From Bugulina stolonifera (Eukaryota > Bryozoa > Gymnolaemata > Cheilostomatida > Bugulidae): a stretch of DNA of 64,000 nucleotides. The notes under the pieces were generated by a model. That model did not search any database and was not told the DNA's origin. It saw only the letters and a program-made list of their open reading frames with translations. Below are positions 50,901 through 58,700 of this stretch, piece by piece. Numbering within the stretch: the first letter of the stretch is position 1; every line of letters begins with the position of its first letter. The position numbers were made by a program, and so were the translations under genes. The DNA lies in NCBI GenBank assembly GCA_935421135.1, contig OW285189.1:25732298-25796297 (forward strand), given 5' to 3'.

Positions 50901-52354
50901 ACCAGTGCCAACTCTGTACTCATGGTCATTACTTGGCACTGTTTACATCATACTGCTACACATACATACATACAGCATGGTGACTTATTACTACTCTCTA
51001 ATATCGGTTCCTAGATCCTGGTCTCAAATTCACTGCATGACAGTGTCCTCAGAACAGTGGAATCACCACATTACCACATATTTGAGTAGATTAGCTAGTC
51101 AAGTAGATACTACTGTAGTAGTATCTACTTGACTAGGAACTACATAGGCTGGGAAGATTATCTCGGTGGTACCCACCCCACCCAAACTAAACACCCTCCC
51201 CACTGACTAACTTGGTAAGAATGAATGCTGGAACATGAAATAGCACACAGCCTTATAACAAAATATGTAAAATAACATTATATATAATACTGGTGCAGGT
51301 AATAGTGTAATAGTAGAGTATAACTCACCTGACGTTCTGTAGAATAGTCTTAGGTTGAGATACACAGCAACCAGAAGAGATGTTGACCTCATAGCAGAGG
51401 TCATTGAAGGCCACTACTGACCCCTTATACATGTCTATGTAACTAGCTGACCTATTTGTTGACCTCCTCACATCTCCGTCTACCAGCTGTGCAACAGGAG
51501 AATATTATATTGTACATATACCTGTTTATTAATAGGTCTATGGTCTACATAACACAAGGTATATAATATATATACAGTACAGTTACATGTATATAAGGTA
51601 TACAATACATGTACATGTATATAGGGTATACAATATACATGTGCAATGTAGGTTATCAATTAGAATAGGAAGTTTTCCCCCTCTGTGGTTCCTTCCCAGT
51701 ATTGGTTACATAAATATTATAGAAAGAAGGGGGGGGGGGGGTGCAGAGATCAGGTCCATGAACTACATTGTCTGGTTAGGATTGGTAAAAGGGAAGTAAT
51801 ATACAAGCAGATTAATATTGAGTTGTGAGTCTGTCAATGGTATGCACAATATACAGGTAAACAATAACTATCTCTAAGCACATGTAACTCTGTACAGTGT
51901 AGCAGGGACTATCAACAACTTTGGAGAGGTTTAGAACCCTGTAATCTACAGTTTGACTACAGTCAATGGTATTATATACATACAGTATATAGTATATAGT
52001 CAATAACAAGGGGAGGTACAGGTTTGTCCATGGGAAATCAATAATACCAGGGATGAGAATAACAATATAATATATAATTGGTTATACATACACTGCTATT
52101 ATACACTGCTATACCACATTGCCACAGTGATGATGAATGACCATATAAGAAGAGAGCACTTGCCTCCTACACTGTTTTTTACTAAGAATGTATCCCAATA
52201 AATCAAACTATCAGTTCTTTTAATTACATGTTGACTGTCATAAATATTAACAGTAGCAGTTTCTTGGTAATCAACTACAATATCAGTAACTAGCCTGTAG
52301 CCTGTGAAACCAGTCTACTAACTAACTAACCTGTGCTGTGTCAGATGTATTCAT
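20923..52354 (-). CDS. ABCG2: ABCG2-like half-transporter, 18 coding exons
   Basis: Coding exons in transcript order: 52331-52354 (ATG), 51329-51486, 49970-50032, 49054-49168, 33253-33385, 28760-28937, 28359-28510, 28088-28210, 27671-27776, 26571-26676, 26384-26449, 25953-26038, 25276-25365, 24352-24476, 23882-24036, 23642-23725, 21386-21474, 20923-21079 (stop). They total 2010 nt (669 codons plus stop), all phases agree, and all introns are GT-AG. The product is a G-subfamily ABC half-transporter that must dimerise. The nucleotide-binding domain comes first: Walker [10 protein letters not shown] (74-82), Q-loop Gln120, signature VSGGERKR (180-187), Walker B ILFLDEP (200-206), H-loop SIHQPR with His237. 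Six membrane segments follow, with ISGYYR and LLPYRTFP; the Arg in the latter aligns with the substrate-affecting Arg482 of human ABCG2. Human ABCG2 has 655 residues, so length fits. The last extracellular loop has one Cys instead of three, plus an NVT glycosylation site. Family members export xenobiotics, urate or porphyrins at the plasma membrane; the substrate here is unknown. Introns are inflated by minisatellites and transposons. Confidence 0.93.
21150..21385. repeat. 38-bp tandem repeat abutting the exon-17 donor of the ABCG2-like gene
   Basis: Six copies of a unit containing ACTTACTCTGGTATATA and TTAGTACTACTTACC. On the gene strand each unit repeats the intron start as GTAAGTAGTACTAAG, matching the true donor GTGAGTAGTACTAAG at 21385. 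The array therefore amplifies the 5' splice region. Confidence 0.85.
21660..22260. repeat. Imperfect palindromic minisatellite (GTGTATATACACTGTAGTAG type)
   Basis: Short units such as ACACTGTATATACACTCTAC occur in both orientations. The left half (to about 21935) is mostly in the reverse orientation of the right half, giving a long inverted repeat several hundred bases in arm length. Lies in ABCG2 intron 16. Confidence 0.8.
23083..23290 (+). mobile_element. tRNA-derived SINE copy
   Basis: An A-box-like TGGTAAGGGCTCTGG and B-box GGGTCGATTCC are followed by GGTGGTGTTAGGAAGGGCAT, a tail shared with the copies at 25514 and 35594. This is a diverged member of the same family. Lies in ABCG2 intron 16. 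Confidence 0.6.
24080..24350. repeat. About 31-33-bp tandem repeat, 8 or so copies, in the ABCG2-like gene
   Basis: Degenerate copies of a unit containing CATCCAATCAG and TGATACACATTAT lie in the intron right after the donor of exon 24352-24476. The gene-strand unit contains TTGGATGAT, similar to the exon end at that donor. Confidence 0.8.
24826..25080. repeat. Dispersed repeat copy
   Basis: Higher-GC block sharing CGGTCCAAGAGGT, CGAGCAC and CTAGG/AGGCGG words with 12760-12975. No open frame. Probably an old non-coding transposon or SINE-like element. Confidence 0.4.
25514..25737 (+). mobile_element. tRNA-derived SINE copy, 3' end replaced by a minisatellite
   Basis: Starts GGGAGCAGCCATGGCCGGGT with A-box GGCCGGGTGGTTAGAATG and B-box GGTTCGAATCC, then GGTGGTGTTAGGAAGAGCAT and GGCCTTTCTCACAGGGAGGT. 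It matches 35594-35870 base for base over long stretches. The 3' part is lost where the 13-bp array begins. Confidence 0.8.
25738..25936. repeat. 13-bp minisatellite next to the ABCG2 exon-12 donor
   Basis: About 15 copies of TACTGACCGGCAG. On the gene strand the unit contains CCGGTCAGTACTG, echoing the real donor GTCAGT of exon 25953-26038. Confidence 0.9.
26062..26345. repeat. About 31-bp AT-rich minisatellite
   Basis: Copies of a unit containing TATACCTTATACTATACATA and TGTACATTA in the intron between ABCG2 exons 11 and 12. The multi-frame open frames over it are repeat artefacts. Confidence 0.85.
26450..26570. repeat. Tandem duplications of the exon-11 acceptor and exon-10 donor
   Basis: 26450-26518 repeats (C/T)TCAAGGTAGACCAAAC four times. 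On the gene strand this is CTTGAAGTTTGG, a near copy of the true acceptor CTTGTAG followed by exon start TTTGG. 26525-26570 repeats the exon-10 end with its donor, as GTGTAACCAAG next to the genuine GTGTAACCAG donor. The whole intron of about 120 bp is made of copies of its own edges. Confidence 0.75.
26705..27425. repeat. 35-bp minisatellite, about 20 copies
   Basis: Near-identical copies of a unit containing TATATTTATATCAGTGTGG and ACCAGTGAAG in the intron between ABCG2 exons 9 and 10. The main variation is AAG/AGG at one position. Confidence 0.95.
28535..28640. repeat. 12-bp tandem repeat
   Basis: Copies of CTACAGGGTACG or CTACAGGGTACA lie just upstream (gene sense) of ABCG2 exon 28359-28510. 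Confidence 0.85.
29180..29290. repeat. 14-bp tandem repeat
   Basis: Copies of GTCAGTGGCAAGTG with small variants, in the ABCG2 intron between exons 5 and 6. Confidence 0.85.
29446..29641. repeat. 26-bp minisatellite, left part
   Basis: Copies of a unit containing ACTATAAGTATATGTCTATA. The array is interrupted by the hAT-like element and resumes in the same phase at 32527. Confidence 0.95.
29642..32526. mobile_element. hAT-like DNA transposon, 2885 bp, no intact transposase
   Basis: Terminal inverted repeats CAGTGTTCGAA at 29642 and TTCGAACACTG ending at 32526 are flanked by the 8-bp target duplication ACTATAAG (29634-29641 and 32527-32534). Eight-base duplications and CAGTG-type ends are the hallmark of hAT elements. 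A subterminal block GTGTACCCACCTCA is also near-symmetric. The interior is very AT-rich, and I found no frame with transposase motifs, so it is non-autonomous or decayed. It sits inside a 26-bp minisatellite, which dates it after array expansion. Confidence 0.85.
31609..31720 (+). mobile_element. tRNA-like SINE head fragment
   Basis: Contains a B-box-like GGTTCAAACCCCAGTCA preceded by an A-box-like GGCGATTAGGCACTG. Related to, but more diverged than, the copies at 25514 and 35594; nested in the hAT-like element. Confidence 0.4.
32527..32868. repeat. 26-bp minisatellite, right part
   Basis: Continuation of the array at 29446-29641, about 13 copies with occasional ATAATATACT or ATATTATG variants. 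Confidence 0.95.
33386..35590. other. Start of the 15.7-kb ABCG2 intron; dispersed repeat fragments
   Basis: No gene seen. 33895-33975 is the reverse complement of 37630-37715 (shared AGATTGGAGAGGTCAGGAGC), so a repeat family is present in both orientations. 34570-35110 is plain AT-rich DNA. Confidence 0.4.
35594..35870 (+). mobile_element. tRNA-derived SINE, near full-length copy
   Basis: Begins GGGAGCAGCCGTGGCTTAGG; B-box GGTTCAAACCCC; body with GGTGGTGTTAGGAAGAGCAT, GGCCTTTCTCACAGGGAG and GGCCAGCACTGGCACC, ending near GTATAAGTCG. The tRNA-like head supplies the polymerase III promoter. This is the best reference copy in the window for the family seen at 23083 and 25514. Confidence 0.8.
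36462..36580. repeat. 12-bp tandem repeat
   Basis: About nine copies of TATGGTTACCTG with ACTTG variants. Confidence 0.9.
36930..37730. repeat. Degenerate roughly 150-bp tandem duplication
   Basis: Blocks beginning GGAATTATCCCCTC(C/T)GTAACGA recur at 37170 and 37336, with trailing blocks CTGACACT(C/T)ATGAA, ACTAGACT and GAAGAGC. Weaker copies flank them. A plus frame of 94 codons (37445-37729) runs over one copy, but frames break between copies, so I do not call a gene. Confidence 0.5.
39652..39821. mobile_element. 170-bp MITE, copy 1
   Basis: Inverted ends of about 34 bp (GTTAGGTGCAGAAGTGGAGA versus the complement of CTCCACTACTGCACCTAA) with 8-bp target duplication ACAATTGA (39644-39651, 39822-39829). 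The paralogous site in the duplicated segment near 41620 is empty. Confidence 0.85.
40820..40989. mobile_element. 170-bp MITE, copy 2
   Basis: Same length and sequence family as 39652-39821, with 8-bp target duplication GCTTCAAG (40812-40819, 40990-40997). The paralogous position near 42510 reads straight through without it. Eight-base duplication suggests hAT-type mobilisation. Confidence 0.85.
42565..45279. mobile_element. 2.7-kb DNA transposon with TA target duplication
   Basis: Ends are GGGGAGAGCGGGGTAAGTTG and its near-exact reverse complement, flanked by TA on both sides (42563-42564, 45280-45281). Subterminal copies of GGGGTAAGTTGG / CCCAACTTACCCC occur at 42750-42810 and 44874-44920. 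The corresponding site in the upstream segmental duplicate (about 41160) lacks the insert and has CA where the target TA is inferred. The TA target fits Tc1/mariner-like or related elements; I saw no DDE transposase frame. Confidence 0.8.
43694..44333. mobile_element. 640-bp non-autonomous hAT element nested in the TA element
   Basis: Ends CAGACATGGGCAC and TGGCACATGTCTG are near-perfect inverted repeats, with 8-bp target duplication CCGAAGAT (43686-43693, 44334-44341). The subterminal regions are filled with GACTC/CTTGACTCTTAC motifs, plausible transposase-binding repeats. No coding capacity. Confidence 0.85.
45340..45965. repeat. 18-bp minisatellite, about 33 copies
   Basis: Very uniform copies of CTACAGCTACATGGACGC with rare variants. 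The 18-bp period keeps several frames open on both strands (up to 319 codons, six-residue peptide repeats); none is a credible gene. The unit derives from the degenerate CACCTACAGCTACATG tract present in the other segmental duplicates. Confidence 0.95.
46918..47284. mobile_element. 367-bp hAT MITE
   Basis: Ends TAGGGCTGGAACAAATCC and GGATTTGTCACAGCCTTA form inverted repeats with 8-bp target duplication CTATTTAT (46910-46917, 47285-47292). The subterminal parts are dense in CGATTCCGATTCC and GGATTCGGAA motifs. No coding capacity. Confidence 0.85.
47285..49053. other. Intronic AT-rich sequence
   Basis: 47700-48000 is nearly pure A/T. A 20-bp repeat GCACTAACCTACTGAACAGT occurs four times at 48548-48635. 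No gene recognised apart from the enclosing ABCG2-like intron. Confidence 0.4.
49594..49965. repeat. 20-bp minisatellite reaching the ABCG2 exon-3 donor
   Basis: About 18 copies of TAGGTTATATATTAGTATAG (or ACTG) run up to within about 10 bp of the donor of exon 49970-50032, which carries the Walker A motif. Confidence 0.9.
50098..50776. repeat. 16-bp minisatellite, about 42 copies, each with TGACGTAT
   Basis: Copies of GTGACGTATATACACT with T/C variants at one site, in ABCG2 intron 2. Each unit contains TGACGTA, a near CRE/ATF-type octamer, so the array is a dense run of candidate bZIP sites. The open frames over it are artefacts. Confidence 0.9.
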
Positions 52355-52923
52355 ATTTTCTACTCTCTATAACTACAAGAGAAAACAATTTATTAGATGA
52401 TGCGGTGCGATGCTGCAGGAAGGTCATTTACCATAAATTATCAGCATGGATATACAGTGAACTTAAACTAGCCAGTGCTGTCAGTTGGTGCAATATGACA
52501 AAACCATTTTCATTTCACCTAAAGGTACTAAAGTTGTAAACGTTGAACTACATGTTCATACTCCAAGAACACAACGTTACCTCAATTACATGTACATGAT
52601 TATATATTATATTGCCCAGCAGGGAAAGGGGCATTGGACAATTGTATATTATTACATGATAAAATAACAAACTAATCATGGTATATTAGATGAACATTTT
52701 ATAACACATTGAGATCTTCAGTACAAACTACATGTATGTTTGTTTATAATATAGATTGATGCATACATTCCCTTTACAGTCAATGTAATTCTATGAAAGT
52801 ATTGAATTAGCAATTTAACATGCATTTCTCACTGTCTTTTATGCTTCTGCCACTAATAAGAAACAGATCACACATACAAGCTTACGCATCCATACACAAT
52901 TTTAGTTATAATATTATATTCTT

Positions 52924-53020
52924 TGAAAGGGATTTTACTTGTGAGCTGCCACTACTGTAAAAATTCCAATCATGGACTATTTCTACATATGTGGTGGTTC
53001 ACAAGTAAAGTCCCTTGCAA
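52924..53020. mobile_element. Short hairpin MITE
   Basis: AAGGGATTTTACTTGTGAGC at the left and its near-complement GTTCACAAGTAAAGTCCCTT at the right enclose a loop of about 40 bp. Non-coding foldback element. Confidence 0.5.
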
Positions 53021-54544
53021 GAAAAATGCAAGATATAAAATTATTGCCAAGGCCTTTAACAGTTGTATGATAATGTATATTACATAACTATGCACTACAT
53101 TACGTTATGCACTACATTACGTTATCAAATTATCATTCTTTTAACACTTTCATCTGTCAACAAAAACCTAACATTAATAAAAGCAAAATTATTAAATCAA
53201 ATAATAAGATTTGACATATTATATCATTATATGCTATCCAATGTTATGTGGTCCAGTAAAATCGTGTTTAGACAAGTTATATTCAATGTAGCATATGTAA
53301 ATTAGCTATATAAATATAATATAGGGCTAATAAATGATAGCACTATCTTTATCTCTTTATTACTTTGAAACTGTATTTTATACAAAAAATGAAAGTGCAT
53401 GCTACATTGATTTGATTACAAATAGCTCTTCTGTATCTTTAGATTATATTATTATTGCATGGAAAAGTTTAATAAATAAATCATAAATAAATGTGTAACG
53501 AATATGCAAACTCAGACAGTAATCTTGGGCATCTGTAACTTTCTATCAGCTTCTTGACACCGCCTCTGTAACAGAGCCAAAGCTATGAGAGTTTGTTGTG
53601 ATCATCAACAGGCATTTTGTAGAACATAGGAACACATTCAAAGGGTTTCTACCAGGCAACATTGTTGTAATAATACAATGACTATAATAATGAATGTACA
53701 CTTCTTGTTACATTATCGCGCCCTAGCAGAAACCTTATACTCAATTGGTACACTCCTATCATACGCTAACGCCATTGGTTGCTTAATTAGCGCAATTGAT
53801 TGGCTAAACCTTAGCTCAATTCGACATATTATTGGGTGATTTGTCGCTTAGCTGATCCATTACTATCATGAATTTGTCATTTCCTATCAAACTTTCAAAT
53901 TGTTTGAAGACAATATATGATATAATTAAATTGATGTGGGTTAATTTAATAGTTTATTGGTGTTCAGATTTCAGTAATATTGATACGAGACACATTTTAT
54001 GATTTTACTTATTGTATTTCGATATTGACACTCGCATCATCATTAGAGCAGAGAAATCATTTTTTCCTCTAATAAAATTCTACTTATTATAATTATCAAA
54101 ATATTAATATAAAATCAAAAGGCGTCTAGTATCACTGTATGTCGAAATATTGTTATTATAATTGTATTATTAACAGTTCTATAATGATAAAATAAGTTAT
54201 TATTACTAGTCCTACAACCAGTGTTTATTAACAATTCCATAAATAATAGTTCCTTTATGAACATAGGTGAGCGGTAACAGTTTTATAATTAATAACAATA
54301 AGTAATATAGTATATAATAATAATATCAAAATGGGAAATACTTTGGACACCCATTTGATTCAAATATTAAATTGACTAGGTTAGCGACCTCTCAAAGTTT
54401 TAAGCAGGCAGACTGACTGGTTGCAGTTAGTACTGGTGCAGTGGTGCTATACCTTTACTAAAACAACTAGCGACCAGCTAATGTACTAATGGGCTGCGTA
54501 TGAAAGCAGATTAGCTCAACTGCTTTTGAAAGAAGCCTTAACAT

Positions 54545-54642
54545 TTCCACCGCTAGTCCTCACATGAGGGTACACGCCTGCTCAACGTATACCCACTAAA
54601 ATTGAGGTGGGTACTCCCGTATCACCACACTTCGAACACTGG
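54545..54642. mobile_element. Terminal fragment of the 29642-type hAT-like element
   Basis: The reverse complement begins CAGTGTTCGAAGTGTGG and continues with ATACGGGAGTACCCACCT and GCAGGCGTGTACCCTCATG, the same order as 29642-29735. The other end was not found nearby, so this is a truncated or solo end, inserted 300 bp upstream of APC11. Confidence 0.7.
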
Positions 54643-54941
54643 TTAAACTGTATATTATAGGGCCTATACATTCCATGGTTATATTGTATATTACATACAT
54701 TCCATGGTTATACCATATATTGCAATAGTCTGTGTATCAAACTGGCATCATGGATCTGTATCAAGGAGTTTAGTGTGTTTACAATACTATCATACATACC
54801 TACAATGTAGCTGAGTTTGTAACTACGTTTGGTTTTGGACAAGAGGTTCCAAAGTTATAGGGCCTACAAATTTTGGCAGCAATAAAGGACTTTATTATCT
54901 AGAAACAAAACGTTGAAGCTATATTTTAGATTCTCAGAACC

Positions 54942-55199
54942 ATGAAAGTGAAAATTAAAAGTTGGACAGCTGTGGGATCCTGGCAATGGGTATCCAATGA
55001 CGACACATGTGGGATATGTCGGATGTCATTTGAGGCATGTTGTCCAGACTGCAGGACTCCTGGTGATGATTGTCCCCTAGTGTGGGGCGAATGCTCTCAC
55101 TGTTTCCATATACATTGTATAGTTAAATGGCTGAACAGTTCCCAGCAGCAGCAACAGCTATGCCCCATGTGCAGACAGGAGTGGAAGTTTAAAGAATGA
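54942..55199 (+). CDS. ANAPC11: Anaphase-promoting complex subunit 11 (RING-H2 E3 subunit)
   Basis: An 85-codon intronless gene. The start MKVKIKSW, the core CGICRMSFEACCPDC, the stretch PGDDCPLVWGECSHCFH and the end CPMCRQEWKFKE are the signature of APC11; the human protein has 84 residues and the same ends. APC11 pairs with the cullin APC2 to recruit the E2 and transfer ubiquitin to mitotic substrates such as cyclin B and securin. Zinc ligands are visible at C23, C26, C34, C37, C44, C51, H53/H56, C59, C74 and C77. A small lineage-specific Gln run (SSQQQQQL, 66-73) sits where other species have a variable linker. The start is fixed by the conserved N-terminus. It converges on the RMND5 homologue 500 bp downstream. 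No frame damage. Confidence 0.97.
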   Translation: MKVKIKSWTAVGSWQWVSNDDTCGICRMSFEACCPDCRTPGDDCPLVWGECSHCFHIHCIVKWLNSSQQQQQLCPMCRQEWKFKE

Positions 55200-55702
55200 G
55201 ATTTGTTCTACAGTTCTACTGTAGTACGTATTGTGACTGTGTAAATACTATCAACCCGTGTACAACTTGATATACCATCATGGTAAAAGGGTGTTATTGT
55301 AAAGTTTATTTGTATATTTTTATGTCATAACAAGTAAGAACATCTAAATATTTTATAGAAATAGAGATCTACTAGTTGATCTACTGTTATATAATAATAT
55401 TATACATGTTGCATGCCTGTGTTGGCGGTGCAGTAACCATATTATTTACATTGTACATTATTTTGGAATTAAATATCAATTTAATAATATACAGAATAAT
55501 AACAAACAATAAATTATAGTATTGTTCTGACTAGAGGTGGGTGATCCCGTTGTCAAAGTAGAATAGGCCCCTTAGGAGAAGAGGACAACTCCCAGTGTGA
55601 AGCTAGTCATTTCAAGTGCTGGTGAAGGGTATATTGTAGTACCTGCACTCTGTCTGTAGTCAGCTAGTAGTCAATAGTCAGAAGGGTCAGCACAAGTTCA
55701 GA
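55200..55702. other. Convergent 3' intergenic region
   Basis: AT-rich spacer between the APC11 and RMND5 stop codons. AATAAA-like words (AATAATAAC, ACAATAAATT at about 55507) could serve as poly-A signals; not resolvable by eye. Confidence 0.4.
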
Positions 55703-58700
55703 TTATAAATGTAGCCTCATAGCATCTGTGAGAGTCTGTTCTGTCGGGCAGTAAGGGCATTTGAGTCTGAAATAAATAGCAGGTACAGAGGCTAATCAAT
55801 ACAAAGTACACAAGCTATCAACTGGGTAGAACATTAGAGCAAATTATGAGGCAGTTCTTTCTTCACTTTGACGTTCATATCAGCAGGTGTTTGTATAATA
55901 TACTCAGTTATACCACCCAACAAACATAATACAAGTTTGCTACACCAGCCCGTCCACCCCATATTTATTGGAGAGTGGAGAACTCATGCTAATACTAGTG
56001 TGACAAATTCTGCCATACATGTATATTGGATTTACTTACTTCTGTCCATTAAACAGCTGATTGACCGCATCTTTGGACACCACATGACCGCAGGTCAGTT
56101 TCATAGGAGGGTTGTTATCACTTGTGTGTCTCCTTAGTATAGGACAGGCAAAGATGGAGTGAAATATAGACTCAGACCCAAGATCTACTGAGATCTGCAA
56201 AATATGACATGACACTAATGCAGGGTTATCACCTCTTGTATAGGGAGTACACCTGTGTTTATTTAGATAGCATAAGATTGGTCACGGCTTGTTGTTATCT
56301 TCACCAACGTTACCTGTGACTAATAGTTAATATATTATGTACACTGTACACGGCTATCACTCACTGGGAGCTCCTCTTTGGGTCCCCAGTCTACATGGAT
56401 CTGTTTTTGCGACATCACTTTGGTTATTTGTAGCAGAGGCCCTAGAGTCTGAGCTCCTGCATTCACAGATATAGTAAGGGGGCTTTCAAAAGGCAGCCCT
56501 AACAGAAAACAGGCCTCCTAAAACAATATAATAAGGCACATAACATGGCGACCATAAGTCTACACAATCCCATTACCTCAACAAACTAGCATATACGGCA
56601 TCCTAATCTATCTATACTACGTACATCAGCATGTACTTATACATGTAATATCATGTTGTAATTATTTACATGCTGTGGTGTATAAAATGAGCTTACAGGA
56701 AATACAAGTGCATGCTGGGTTACAAGTGCATACTCAGATATATAATTTACCTTGGCAAACTGTTCCTCCAGAAGGCGCCACGAGTTGACAGACAGGAAGT
56801 GCGCATACGGTGAGTTCTCTAAACCCTTCTGTTGATATACGAAGCAGCACATTAGCTGCTGGATATCTGTATAATGAAACACAGGTGGGGATAATCATAT
56901 GCTGTCAATGTACTTTTATATTATCACTTGTTAACTGTATAATTATCACACATTTACTATAGACACCCACCATAGTTACCATAGATACACCCTGCAACAA
57001 CTAAACAATAGTAAACAATCACATAAAATAATATAAATAAAAGTAATCACCTTACAAAGCATGTGATTGCTAAAACAAGTGTTATGACTTGGGAGTTGTG
57101 TGCTCTATATGTTACACTATATTATCATACTTCTTACCTTTAGCATATTTCTTTGTAAACAGTTGAAATACTTTAGAATACTGAAGAGCATCACTTCTAC
57201 TTTCTTCAGTCGGCCTATCAGAGAACAGCAGCTGAAGGAAGTTCATTTTGTGTAGACTAAATTCCAATGAACTGCCTCTTCCCTCCAATGCATCATGGTT
57301 TCTCTCAGCCCAACTAAAATTTTTGCATCCAGGCTTGAAGACTAAGTCTATATCGCTTATTGCCACATAGCCTATATATCCACATATGTAGACTAGTTAA
57401 ACAATGTAATGTAAAATATTATTCTGCTAACAATAAAACTGCAGTAATCACAGGGTAAACTAGTAATCTTACCCGAGTATACAGGGTATATTAGTAATAT
57501 TACCCAAGTGCAGGGGGTACACTAGTAATCTGACTCGAGTACAGAGGGTATATTAGTAATATTACCCAAGTGCAGGGGGTACACTAGTAATCTTACTCGA
57601 GTACAGAGGGTATATTAGTAATATTACCCAAGTGCAGGGGGTACACTAGTAATCTGACTCGAGTACAGAGGGTATATTAGTAATATTACCCAAGTGCAGG
57701 GGGTACACTAGTAATCTTACTCGAGTACAGAGGGTATATTAGTAATATTACCCAAGTGCAGGGGGTACACTAGTAATCTTACTCGAGTACAGAGGGTATA
57801 TTAGTAATATTACCCAAGTGCAGGGGGTACACTAGTAATCTTACTCGAGTACAGAGGGTATATTAGTAATATTACCCAAGTGCAGGGGGTACACTAGTAA
57901 TCTTACTCGAGTACAGAGGGTATAATAGTAATATTACCCAAGTGCAGGGGGTACACTAGTAATCTTACTCGAGTACAGAGGGTATAATAGTAATATTACC
58001 CAAGTGCAGGGGCTAGATTCCTGTTCTGTAAGCCTTCAATAACCTCATTCATTTCTAGGAACGGCAGTTTCATGTCCTCAGTAAGAGTTAGCTTTCCTTC
58101 CTGAAATATGTCACTCTATAATTATTACACTAACAACTACATGTAACATAGTTGATGAATATCAAATCGAAGTGGGAAAACACATAACGGAGAACACATA
58201 CATATAAACCTTCCATATAACAGTAGGTAAAATGTGTAGAAATAGAGGGCTATAAACACATGTGCTTGTGCATCAACAAATACATGGAAACTCCATGGGA
58301 GGATAATACACCATTGTTATCAAGTTATAGAGGCCGACATACATGTGCATGTTATACAAGTATACATATACACGTATACATATACACGTATACATATACA
58401 CGTATACATATACACGTATACATATACATGTATACATATACAAGTATACACTATTATAACGTAGGTGGAATTGACGATTTTTAATTTATTTGATTTATTT
58501 CACTACTACGTAGTTTCATACTTTAAGTACTCATCAGGTAAAATAAATCATGCATTACGTACAACTTGATGTGAAGATTTTTAAAAAAAGACATTACTGT
58601 TTGCATTGTGTTAAGGATGACGTAAAGTTATAAAGTTATGTAATCTGCCCTAGCAGGTGTTTTCGGGCATGCCTACAAGTGGATACAAATCCTCTTAAAA

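Larger units (their letters stand above)
52355..54941. promoter_or_regulatory. Intergenic region between divergent ABCG2-like and APC11 genes
   Basis: No gene. It should hold both promoters. At 53744, 53774, 53799 and 53831 four ATTGG words (inverted CCAAT boxes) occur with spacings of 30, 25 and 32 bp, next to ATCGCGCCC (53716-53724), in the only GC-rich and motif-rich part of an AT-rich region. Four evenly spaced CCAAT boxes are typical of NF-Y-bound cell-cycle promoters. Their assignment to APC11, whose ATG is 1.1 kb away, is inference. Confidence 0.35.

Noticed and set aside
51728..51740. Run of G as a possible G-quadruplex
   Set aside because: A single homopolymer run without further G tracts nearby; more likely slippage or a sequencing feature.
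54219..54235. CAGTGTTTATTA as the second end of the hAT fragment at 54545
   Set aside because: Similarity stops after CAGTGTT, and the flanking eight bases do not match the bases after 54642.
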